Shown: piece after piece, positions 6,820 to 13,278 of the stretch
How the letters are laid out: the number at the start of each line of letters is the position of its first letter
Numbering within the stretch: position 1 is the first letter of the stretch
Assembly (NCBI GenBank): GCA_001872605.1
Contig: MNXM01000238.1
Span: forward strand, 1-40,287
Direction: 5' to 3'
From: Armatimonadetes bacterium CG2_30_59_28
GTDB taxonomy: Bacteria > Armatimonadota > Abditibacteriia > CG2-30-59-28
DNA: 40,287 nucleotides
Notes under the pieces: generated by a model
What the model was told of the DNA's origin: nothing
What the model saw: only the letters and a program-made list of their open reading frames with translations
Database searches by the model: none
Made by a program: the position numbers and the translations under genes

Positions 6820-7819
6820 ATGGCTGAAGAACGTTTGATTCTCCTCCCCAACGGTCTGTACTTCGACCCGCTGATGACTGCCATCCGCGGTGCGCGGCGC
6901 AAGATTCAGATCGGCACGTACCTCTTCAATACGGTGTACGCCACGCGCACACGCGCGAATGAAGTGGCGGACGCTCTCATCGAGGCGGCGCAGCAGCGCA
7001 ATGTGGAGGTGCAGGTGGTCCTCGATAACGCTCGCCGCGAACCGGAGATATGTGCGGCGAACTAGGCGACTGCGCAGTATCTCTCCGCGGGTGGCTGCGA
7101 AGTGCGCATGGGGCCATCCAACGAAATCTGGCATGAGAAGATCGTCTTTGTGGACGAGATGAAAGTCTTCGCGGGCAGCCACAACCTCACCCGCGGCGGC
7201 TTGACCTACAACAATGAGTTGAGCGTCTGATTGCCAACTTCGACGCGGAGAATACGGAAACCGTGGAGGTGTTCGCGGTGGTGGCAGACTCGACTGCCGA
7301 CCTCCTGGGCGCGCGCATGGGACCCACCGTGCCACCCACGGAACGCACCGCGTGGGTTCGACCCCTCGTCGAGCCGGGACAATGGGCGCATGTCGCTGTG
7401 CGCGCTTATGCCGCGGGCGATGTCCTCGCTATTAGCAGTGTCGTGGGATTGATCTATCAGCCCGAAGCCGCGCCTCCCGGATCGGAACCGGAATTCCCCG
7501 GCGGATCGGAAGAATGGCGGGTTGGAAAACCCGCCCTCCCTTTTGCCCACCGCTCCCAACCTCTATGAGGTGACGCAAGCCTCCGATACCACCGTGCGAC
7601 TGCGATGGGCTTTCGCCGGACTCGCCAACCTCCGCCGGTTTGTCATCGAGCAGCAGGATGACCTCGGCAGTTACCAGCACCTCGCCAACCTGCGCGCCCC
7701 CTCCGCCCGCGAATGGACAGGCACCCCCCCTCACGCTGGACACCTCCAACCCCTTCCACATTCTCGTCTACAACACCGATGAAGAATTCAGCGCCAGCAA
7801 TCAAAGGGGAATCTGGTAA
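6820..7819 (+). pseudogene. Phospholipase D-like protein with a C-terminal fibronectin III-like part, multiply disrupted
   Basis: The frame opens at ATG 6820 (MAEERLILLPNGLYFDPLM) and shows RKIQIGTYLF and VEVQVVLDNA, as in PLD-like nucleases, then hits TAG at 7063-7065. It reopens in the same frame with an HKD-like motif (WHEKIVFVDE, then GSHNLTRGGLTYNNELSV). TGA at 7228 follows a one-base loss; the next frame gives LIANFDAENTETVEVF. A further switch occurs near the hairpin at 7516-7535, giving a fibronectin-like strand pattern (LPTAPNLYEVTQAS, TVRLRWAF). A last switch lies at a run of seven C (7724-7730), ending SASNQRGIW at TAA 7817-7819. So one ancestral gene of about 330 codons carries one nonsense and three frame changes. 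Only one complete HKD-like motif is visible. Confidence 0.75.
7516..7535. repeat. Small perfect hairpin inside the PLD pseudogene
   Basis: GGCGGGTT, loop GGAA, AACCCGCC: an 8-bp perfect inverted repeat. It sits exactly where the pseudogene changes reading frame, so it may be an inserted mini-palindrome of a dispersed family. Confidence 0.6.
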
Positions 7820-7838
7820 TGTCGGAGCGAAGCGTAGA

Positions 7839-7857
7839 TCCCGACGATACGTCGGGA
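7839..7857. repeat. Hairpin downstream of the PLD pseudogene
   Basis: TCCCGACG, loop ATA, CGTCGGGA: a perfect 8-bp stem 20 bases after the TAA at 7819. No T-run follows. The rest of 7820-7987 contains no gene that I can support; it is G-rich and carries short direct repeats (GGTAATGGGG). Confidence 0.5.
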
Positions 7858-7987
7858 GGGTAATGGGGTAATGGGGGGGATTGTGTAGCAGTTGAATGGT
7901 GAGGACTCCTGCGGGTTCGGCAGATCGATTCGGGAGGAGCAAGCGCAGGGGTGACCGGAGTGTACGGGGTCGCGGAGTGGACCAGCA

Positions 7988-8017
7988 TTGACCACGGGCA
8001 GATTCCGCGTCTATAAT
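7988..8017 (+). promoter_or_regulatory. Sigma70-type promoter of hicAB
   Basis: TTGACC (7988-7993), an 18-base spacer and TATAAT (8012-8017), 65 bases before hicA. Downstream, CCGAG (8046-8050) and CTCGG (8061-8065) form a short inverted repeat with a 10-base spacer that could serve as a HicB operator; that part is inference. Confidence 0.65.
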
Positions 8018-8081
8018 GCAGGCGACAACCCGGTTGGAGACACACCCGAGATAGTCAGCACTCGGCCTTCAGGGGGGAACG

Positions 8082-8309
8082 ATGCCCGACAAAGAACTGC
8101 GAGGGGTCAAGGCGCGACAGGCAATCCAGGCATTTGTCCGAGCCGGTGGGACGCGTCGCAAAGGTGGAAAAGGGGATCACGTCAATCTCAAGATGCCCAA
8201 CGGACAGATCATCACCATCCCCGCGAGTGGCGAGTTGAAGGTGGGTCTATTGCGGGCAGCAATCTGCAAAGCCGGAATGACTGATACAGAATTCAAGGAA
8301 CTGCAGTAG
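8082..8309 (+). CDS. hicA: HicA-type mRNA interferase toxin
   Basis: A 75-residue protein with the HicA double-stranded RNA-binding-like fold. The diagnostic segment is FVRAGGTRRKGGKGDHVNLK, in which His33 corresponds to the conserved catalytic histidine, followed by the strand 'ITIPASGELKVGLLRAAICKAG'-type region (residues about 48-68). HicA toxins cleave mRNA when released from HicB. The start is ATG 8082, the first in the frame after the promoter. It is followed after 12 bases by hicB, the usual toxin-first order. All expected elements look intact, in contrast to the broken genes just upstream. It ends with TAG. Confidence 0.85.
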   Translation: MPDKELRGVKARQAIQAFVRAGGTRRKGGKGDHVNLKMPNGQIITIPASGELKVGLLRAAICKAGMTDTEFKELQ

Positions 8310-8321
8310 GAAGTGAGTCTC

Positions 8322-8537
8322 ATGGAGTATAGCGTAGTCTTGCACGAGGCGGAAGAAGGGGGGTATTGGGCAGAGGTTCCTGCCCTGTCCGGGTGTTTCT
8401 CCCAGGGAGAGACCGTCGAGCAGGCGATGCGAAACATACGGAGCGCCATTGTCTCTCACCTTGCCGCACTCACAGAAGACCACCGCCCCATCCCGCAAGA
8501 AGGTGGCATCCTGTTCGCCCGCGTTGCAGTGGCATGA
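8322..8537 (+). CDS. hicB: HicB-type antitoxin
   Basis: A 71-residue protein of the short HicB class: MEYSVVLHEAEEGGYWAEVP, then ALSGCFSQGETVEQAMRNI, the classic 'GGYWAEVPxLPGCxSQGET' pattern of a partial RNase H-like fold, and a final helix 'AIVSHLAAL'. No separate DNA-binding domain follows, so autoregulation, if any, would need the HicA-HicB complex. I chose ATG 8322 over GTG 8313 because AGGAAG (8307-8312) is better spaced for it. It sits directly behind hicA, convergent with the sugar-isomerase gene that ends at 8566. Confidence 0.85.
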   Translation: MEYSVVLHEAEEGGYWAEVPALSGCFSQGETVEQAMRNIRSAIVSHLAALTEDHRPIPQEGGILFARVAVA

Positions 8538-8565
8538 TCTTTTTGGGTTGTGCATTCGCGGAATT

Positions 8566-9327
8566 CTACAACGACAGGATGTCCCTCAGCGTTGCGGCGT
8601 CGCGTAGGAAGTTCCCTTCGGCATCGTCCTTGACGAACTCCAGCAGCAGATGGCCGGTGAAACCGGACGCCTTGAGGGTCTCCACAAGCGACTGCCAGAA
8701 GGACACGCCTTCTTCGAGGAGCAATCGTTCCCCCTGTCGGTAGTAGAAGCAGTGGACGTTGAGCAGGTGGGGGAGGAGACGCGTTATCTCGGATACGGCT
8801 CGCGCGGAATCGGGCGCCTGGTCGGTCTGGTAGTAGCATTTCACGTTCGGCTTGTTGATGAGATCGAGCAGGCGGAGGGTGCTCTCGACTGTATCTGTCA
8901 ATCCGCCGCGATGATATTCGAAGGCAAGGGTGAGTTTCCGCTCGGCCGCGGCGTCCGCCAACTCGATCGCACGGTCCGCGGCTTGCTGGAAGGTGGACAC
9001 GTCTGCGTCCTTCGAGTCCCCACCCCCGCTCCAGACGCGGATGGTGTTTGTATCCAGAGATTCGGCAACGTCCATCACCTCGTCGAAGGACGGGGCGTGA
9101 CCTGTCTGCGCCTCCAGCACAGTGTAGTAGGATCCGTAGCTGGAGACCAGTAGCCCCGCGTCTTCCGTCTGTCGCCGGATTTCCTCGAGGCGACTCAGAG
9201 GGGTGACCGGCGGAACGTGCACGTCCCCGCCCCACTCAATGGCGGCGAGTTTGCTTCGTTGAGTGAGTTCAATGATCTCCCCAACCAACTTGCCGCGGAA
9301 TGTAACGCTGCACAATCCTGTCTTCAT
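8566..9327 (-). CDS. Xylose isomerase-like TIM-barrel protein (sugar phosphate isomerase/epimerase family)
   Basis: A 253-residue single-domain protein. Conserved pieces of the AP-endonuclease-2/xylose-isomerase-like barrel are visible: AAIEWGGDVHVPP (strand 2), LLVSSYGSYY, TIRVWSGG, LAFEYHRGGLTDT (metal-binding Glu and His), VKCYYQTDQAP and HLLLEFVKDD with the final Glu. These usually bind a divalent metal and move a carbonyl group on a sugar. The start ATG 9327 has an AGGAG site; the longer ATG at 9345 would lie inside that site. The gap to the upstream SDR gene is 11 bases, so they are co-transcribed. The exact substrate is unknown. Confidence in fold is high, in reaction low. Confidence 0.85.
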   Translation of the reverse strand: MKTGLCSVTFRGKLVGEIIELTQRSKLAAIEWGGDVHVPPVTPLSRLEEIRRQTEDAGLLVSSYGSYYTVLEAQTGHAPSFDEVMDVAESLDTNTIRVWSGGGDSKDADVSTFQQAADRAIELADAAAERKLTLAFEYHRGGLTDTVESTLRLLDLINKPNVKCYYQTDQAPDSARAVSEITRLLPHLLNVHCFYYRQGERLLLEEGVSFWQSLVETLKASGFTGHLLLEFVKDDAEGNFLRDAATLRDILSL

Positions 9328-9338
9328 GCTCGATTCTC

Positions 9339-10148
9339 CTACCACGGTGGAAGCGCCATTGTGCCACCGTCCAGAATGAGCGATGTGCCGTTGATGTAGG
9401 CAGCATCATCGCTCAACAGAAACGCCGCGGCCTTCGCAACATCGGCTCCCTGCCCCAGCCGGCGGACGGGAATCTTCTTCTCGACTTCCGCGTACAACTC
9501 CTTGACGGGAGTATCCCATCCCGCGCAGCTTGCCGCCAGCATGGGAGTGTCAATGGTGCCCGGGCACACGCCTACCACGCGGATCTTCCCGGCATGGTCG
9601 GTAGCGAGACACCGTATCAGCGCCTCCAGCGAAGACTTGGACGCGCAGTAGAGAACGTGTGCCGGGAAGCCGATGAAAGCCGCGACCGATGTGGTGATGA
9701 GAATGACGCCCTTGCCCTGATCCTCCATGACGGGCACGACGTGTTTGGCGAGGTAGAAGACGCCTTTCACGTTGACGCCCATGAGGAAGTCCCACGCAGC
9801 GTCATCAAAATCGGTCACGCGCCCCTGCCCCCAGACGCCCGCGTTGCAGTGGAGAGCGTCGATGCGCCCGTGTCGCTTCACGGTCTTATCAACGAGGTTG
9901 GCGACACTCTGCTCGGAGGTGACGTCGGTGTAGACAAAACATGCATCTCGTCCCTCAGCGCGCAATTCCTGCTCCAATCGCTCACCCTCTTCTTGCTGAT
10001 TGGACGCGAGGACGACCTTCGCGCCGCATTCAGCGAAGTGGCGACCGCACGCCTCGCCAATCCCCGATGTTCCACCCGTAATAATGATCACCTTGTCTGT
10101 AAGTGGCACGTCCTTCACCGCCTTCTGTTCCAACGGTCTCAATCCCAC
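9339..10148 (-). CDS. Short-chain dehydrogenase/reductase (SDR)
   Basis: A classical SDR of about 260 residues. The dinucleotide-binding GGTSGIGEACG motif is near the start, CNAG follows in HCNAGVWGQG, the catalytic Ser lies in ITTSVAAF, and the Tyr-x-x-x-Lys pair in YCASKSS. PGTIDTPM and the terminal INGTSLILDGG are typical of the family. Substrate unknown; a secondary alcohol of a sugar or polyol would suit the neighbours. The start is uncertain: GTG 10148 overlaps the upstream VOC gene by 10 bases, while GTG 10118 would also leave a complete Rossmann fold. It sits in the middle of a four-gene minus-strand operon with an epimerase, a VOC protein and a TIM-barrel isomerase. Confidence 0.88.
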   Translation of the reverse strand: MGLRPLEQKAVKDVPLTDKVIIITGGTSGIGEACGRHFAECGAKVVLASNQQEEGERLEQELRAEGRDACFVYTDVTSEQSVANLVDKTVKRHGRIDALHCNAGVWGQGRVTDFDDAAWDFLMGVNVKGVFYLAKHVVPVMEDQGKGVILITTSVAAFIGFPAHVLYCASKSSLEALIRCLATDHAGKIRVVGVCPGTIDTPMLAASCAGWDTPVKELYAEVEKKIPVRRLGQGADVAKAAAFLLSDDAAYINGTSLILDGGTMALPPW

Positions 10149-10453
10149 TGCATAAACTCAAACACTGCCCCATCCTTGTGGATGAAAACAACCTGCAGCC
10201 CATCCATGGGCGTGAATGGTCCCAGGAGTACCTCCTCTCCCTCCATGTCGCGTTGCAGGTCATCTGTCTTAAACGCGATGTGTCCTTGATCCCGCACAGG
10301 TCCCGTTACGGGCGCGTCTGGTTCGAACCGCAGAAACTCGACCCGATAGGGGTGGTCATCCGGGTTCGTCACCCAGACCTTCGTGTCGGGAACGTAGACT
10401 TCCCCCGGTTGCTCCTGGTCGGTGGGAAGACCGATGTGGTGAAATTGTCGCAT
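10139..10453 (-). CDS. VOC (glyoxalase/bleomycin resistance-like) family protein
   Basis: A 104-residue protein with the beta-alpha-beta-beta-beta pattern of one vicinal-oxygen-chelate module pair. Candidate metal ligands are His5/His6 (QFHHIG), Glu in VEFLRF, His in GHIAFKTDD and Glu in AVFEFMQWD. VOC enzymes use a divalent metal for isomerisation, epimerisation or dioxygenation, for example glyoxalase I or methylmalonyl-CoA epimerase. At 104 residues it is shorter than the usual 120-140, with the second module compact. ATG at 10453 has GAGAGGT six bases upstream. It overlaps the SDR gene by 10 bases and follows the epimerase gene by 18. Function in this operon is unknown. Confidence 0.75.
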   Translation of the reverse strand: MRQFHHIGLPTDQEQPGEVYVPDTKVWVTNPDDHPYRVEFLRFEPDAPVTGPVRDQGHIAFKTDDLQRDMEGEEVLLGPFTPMDGLQVVFIHKDGAVFEFMQWD

Positions 10454-10471
10454 GTGTTTACCTCTCTGTGG

Positions 10472-11428
10472 TTAGTGGTTGGTGGTTCGCCACTCGACGG
10501 ATCGGTCGGCCATGCGGAAGAAATCGTTCTCCGGCGTGTAGCCGAGCATGGTTCTGGCTTTGGTGGTGTTGATCTCAAACGAGTGGTACTTCGGGCAAGG
10601 GATCTCAATCGTGGGTAGGCCCATCTTCTGCGACAGGTAATCTGCAGCGACCCGATAGTTAAAGGACGATGGCCCGGCGATGTTGAAGGACTGGCCGATG
10701 GCCGCCGCGTTACCCAGCGTTCTGTCGACGGCTTGCATCAAGTCATCAACGTGCACGATGTGGCGGTTAAAGGGCACACCGCGGCCGTTCGTCAATATTG
10801 GGATTCGCTCTTCTCCGGACTTCACCAATTCAATGACCTCCTGACTCACCTCGCCGAATCCGTGACCTGGTTCAGCGGGGTTGACGTTCTTCAACATGGA
10901 AAAGTGATTCAGAAGATCATCCTTCACGAAGACCCAGGAGGAGCGCAGGATAGAGATCGGCAATCCGTACTGCACCGCATATTGCTGCGCCATCGTCTCC
11001 TCGATGACCTTCGAGAAAGCATAGTAGCCGGGATAGGCAGTGAGCGGATGGTTTTCGTCAATCGGGATGGGCTGCGGATAGAACCAGATACCGAACACCG
11101 CGTCCCCGCTGAACAACATGATCTGTTGTACCGGGTGCTCCCGGCAGGCTTCGAGAATGTTGAAAGCTCCGCGAAGCCCCACGTCGAAGAACGTTTCCGG
11201 ATCCTCCTTCGTCGTGGCGAGGTGCAGCACGGCATCCGTGCCGCGCACGACCTCACGCACCGCCTGCGGGTCAACGATGCTGCCGTGGATGCACTCGATA
11301 TTGTCGCCCTCGATGGGGGTCGTGTGCACCAGCGCGCGGACTTGAACGTTGCGCTCTGCAAGAACGCTTAGAACGTGGCGCCCGATTTTTCCACTGGCGC
11401 CGAAGATAGAGACGGATCTGGTGTGCAT
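10472..11428 (-). CDS. NAD-dependent epimerase/dehydratase (extended SDR)
   Basis: About 318 residues. It starts MHTRSVSIFGASGKIG with the GxxGxxG nucleotide-binding loop. AVLHLATTK and the Tyr-x-x-x-Lys motif in GYYAFSKVIEE follow, and the C-terminal substrate domain includes FNIAGPSSFNY and TKARTMLGYTP, the usual end of UDP-sugar-epimerase-like proteins. Such enzymes oxidise and re-reduce a sugar, or dehydrate it, with bound NAD. I prefer ATG 11428; GTG 11434 is an alternative start with a closer ribosome binding site (GAGG). It is the first gene of the minus-strand operon 11428 to 8566. Confidence 0.85.
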   Translation of the reverse strand: MHTRSVSIFGASGKIGRHVLSVLAERNVQVRALVHTTPIEGDNIECIHGSIVDPQAVREVVRGTDAVLHLATTKEDPETFFDVGLRGAFNILEACREHPVQQIMLFSGDAVFGIWFYPQPIPIDENHPLTAYPGYYAFSKVIEETMAQQYAVQYGLPISILRSSWVFVKDDLLNHFSMLKNVNPAEPGHGFGEVSQEVIELVKSGEERIPILTNGRGVPFNRHIVHVDDLMQAVDRTLGNAAAIGQSFNIAGPSSFNYRVAADYLSQKMGLPTIEIPCPKYHSFEINTTKARTMLGYTPENDFFRMADRSVEWRTTNH

Positions 11429-11598
11429 ATTCACGTAACCTCAGTGAAGCAGTGGGGACATATTGAAGCGCATCGCGCGGCCGCGACGAGGATATGGAAA
11501 GTGATCTCCTTCTGCTTTGCCGGATTGCCCACGTTGGCCGCTCGCCATGTCTCAGGTCGTGCGAAAGTGGGTTTTCCTGTGTGGGGAACCGGACAGGC

Positions 11599-11877
11599 TC
11601 AGCGTGCGGCTGATTCTTCTTTGATGTGCCTATTGACCCACTGGCGAACCAGATCGGGGGCCGGAACACCTTTCACTGCTGCCAAAGCTCTTAGTTTGTC
11701 AGCGGCGGAGCGGCTCAACGGCACCCTCATAGCAGTCTGTTTGCCACGGACAACTCGGAACATGGCTGGGTCTGCGGGAACAGTATTCTCCCAGTAGGGA
11801 GTTAGGTCGTGTGTGTCAACGAATTCAGCCAATTCCTCTGCGGATTTAAATGCAGGAAGCTTGGACATGGGTATCAT
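11599..11877 (-). CDS. CopG/BrnA-like antitoxin
   Basis: A 92-residue protein: MSKLPAFKSAEELAEFVDTH and DLTPYWENTVPAD match the start of CopG-type BrnA-like antitoxins ('kLP.f.seeE.a.fwdthD..dYw'). The C-terminal half (RVPLSRSAADKLRALAAVKG, then a closing helix with VRQWVNRHIKEE) is a ribbon-helix-helix-like segment that would bind DNA and dimerise. ATG 11877 overlaps the stop of the toxin gene (ATGA), so the pair is translationally coupled; ATG 11868 is an alternative start. The region 11435-11598 behind it holds no gene. Confidence 0.8.
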   Translation of the reverse strand: MIPMSKLPAFKSAEELAEFVDTHDLTPYWENTVPADPAMFRVVRGKQTAMRVPLSRSAADKLRALAAVKGVPAPDLVRQWVNRHIKEESAAR

Positions 11878-12164
11878 CTCCTGTGATATCGTGCACGCTC
11901 ATTATCGGCCATATCTCGTGACGTTGCAACATCGACGTGTCCGCGGGACTGCGGATAGAGAGCCACGGTGAGATACCGGCCTGCCAGCGTGCGACCAAAT
12001 GCCAGGTAGGAATCACCTTTTCGGGAACTCCCCCGGATTTCCGGGACAACCTCGGGATTCTCAAAGACCTCGAAGACTTCCTCTTCGGACACGCCGTGTT
12101 TTGCCCAGATCTTCGCGGCCACGCGTGGCGAAATGTGAATATCGATGATGTCTTGTGCCCGCAA
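11874..12164 (-). CDS. BrnT-like/DUF4258-type toxin
   Basis: A 96-residue protein with the RelE/BrnT-like signature: an early helix (SPRVAAKIWAKHGVSEEEV), a strand 'VPEIR', then GDSYLAFGRTLAGRYLTVAL, and a basic C-terminus. 'YxxxGRTxxGRYLxV' is the pattern I associate with BrnT and DUF4258 ribonuclease-fold toxins. Start is TTG 12164, preceded by GGGGAG at eight bases; the nearby ATG at 12172 is out of frame. Its stop overlaps the antitoxin start. It probably cleaves RNA, held in check by the downstream CopG-like protein. Family by recalled pattern. Confidence 0.75.
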   Translation of the reverse strand: MRAQDIIDIHISPRVAAKIWAKHGVSEEEVFEVFENPEVVPEIRGSSRKGDSYLAFGRTLAGRYLTVALYPQSRGHVDVATSRDMADNERARYHRR

Positions 12165-12210
12165 GTCTGCATCTCCCCATCGAGCATGAACATGTCAAGT
12201 CTGTATTTAG

Positions 12211-12222
12211 GCAACGCGTTGC
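12211..12222. promoter_or_regulatory. Palindrome upstream of the BrnT-like operon
   Basis: GCAACGCGTTGC is a perfect 12-bp palindrome 47 bases before the toxin start, in the short space between it and the Gfo/Idh gene. TTGACA follows on the minus strand (12193-12198 region), so the site could be the operator of this toxin-antitoxin pair. The role is inferred from position. Confidence 0.45.
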
Positions 12223-12248
12223 GCAAGACGCGATTCCGTCATTTGGAC

Positions 12249-13247
12249 TTACACCTTCACAATCCTCCCCGTCGCGGCGCTCTTCTCGGCAGCAAGGCAC
12301 GCTTCCACTGCGGCCATGGATTCTTCCGGTGTGATGACGGTTGGCTTCCTGCCCTCGGCGACACAGGTGACGAAGTACGACAGCTCCTCTCGCAGCGCCC
12401 CGGCGCGCCGTCCGTGCAGCTCGGGCCAGTAGGTGGTATCGGGCGAGTGCCACCCGTCCTTGTCGCAGACGGAGAAGTTGGGGTGTGTCTCATGGATGTG
12501 GATGGAACCTTCCGTGCCGATGATCTCCATGCGCTCGTCAATCTGGAAGGCGGTACGGTCCGGCAGCTTCCAGACATCCTCCAGCACGCCGATGGCGCCA
12601 CTGTCGAAGCGATACATCGTCCAGCCGAGATCGGGGTATTTCTTGTGGCGCACATCCACCGTCTGCGCGTAGGCGCTCACCACTTTCGCACCCGTGTACC
12701 AGAGCATGAGGTCTGTGTCATGTACCCCGTCGCCGATGATGGGGCCGATCTTGTTCAGGATGTCTTCCGTCACCCATCCGGGTATGTTGCGGCGCGCATA
12801 AATGGAGAGTATCTTCCCGATCTTGCCCGCTTCGATCTCGGCCTTTGCCGCAGCGTACCGTGGGTTGAAGCGGCAGATGTGGCCCACCATGAAGAACCCA
12901 TTCGCAGCGTTTGCGGCCTTGGTGATGGCGCGGCAGTCGGGCATGGTGGAGGCCATGGGCTTCTCGAGGAACACGTGCTTGCCTGCCTTGAGGGAGGCGA
13001 TGGTCGGCGCGGCGTGCTGGTCCCACATAGTGACCACACTCACCGCATCAAGCTCCGGATCAGCGAGAAGCTCATTGTAGTCTGTGTATGTCTTCTTGAC
13101 CACGAAGCGCTTGGCGACTTCCTTGAGACGTTTCGGGGTGCGCGTACACAACGCGTACAAATCCACGTTGGGAACCCCTGCCAGCGCCTCGCAATGCTTT
13201 TCACCAAACCACCCCAGACCAATAACTGCGTGCTTGACTGATTTCAT
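12249..13247 (-). CDS. Gfo/Idh/MocA family oxidoreductase
   Basis: A 332-residue NAD(P)-dependent sugar/polyol dehydrogenase. The Rossmann motif is VIGLGWFGEKH near residue 8; the family signature LEKPMAS (with the catalytic-region Lys) is at about residue 95, and a substrate-domain GDGVHDTDLMLW contains the conserved Asp and His used in catalysis. The length is normal. ATG 13247 has an excellent GGGAGGA site. It follows the secreted glycosidase gene by 31 bases, which suggests co-transcription: products of the glycosidase could be oxidised by this enzyme after uptake. Comparable enzymes include inositol dehydrogenase and glucose-fructose oxidoreductase; the substrate cannot be told. Confidence 0.9.
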   Translation of the reverse strand: MKSVKHAVIGLGWFGEKHCEALAGVPNVDLYALCTRTPKRLKEVAKRFVVKKTYTDYNELLADPELDAVSVVTMWDQHAAPTIASLKAGKHVFLEKPMASTMPDCRAITKAANAANGFFMVGHICRFNPRYAAAKAEIEAGKIGKILSIYARRNIPGWVTEDILNKIGPIIGDGVHDTDLMLWYTGAKVVSAYAQTVDVRHKKYPDLGWTMYRFDSGAIGVLEDVWKLPDRTAFQIDERMEIIGTEGSIHIHETHPNFSVCDKDGWHSPDTTYWPELHGRRAGALREELSYFVTCVAEGRKPTVITPEESMAAVEACLAAEKSAATGRIVKV

Positions 13248-13278
13248 TCCATTCCTCCCTCAAGTTGCGTTATACTCG

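Noticed and set aside
4186-7065. Two in-frame TAG codons (methyltransferase and PLD) suggested amber recoding
   Set aside because: Intact genes here end with TAG (5839, 8309, 18668, 23081), and another broken gene carries TAA, so ordinary nonsense changes explain it better.
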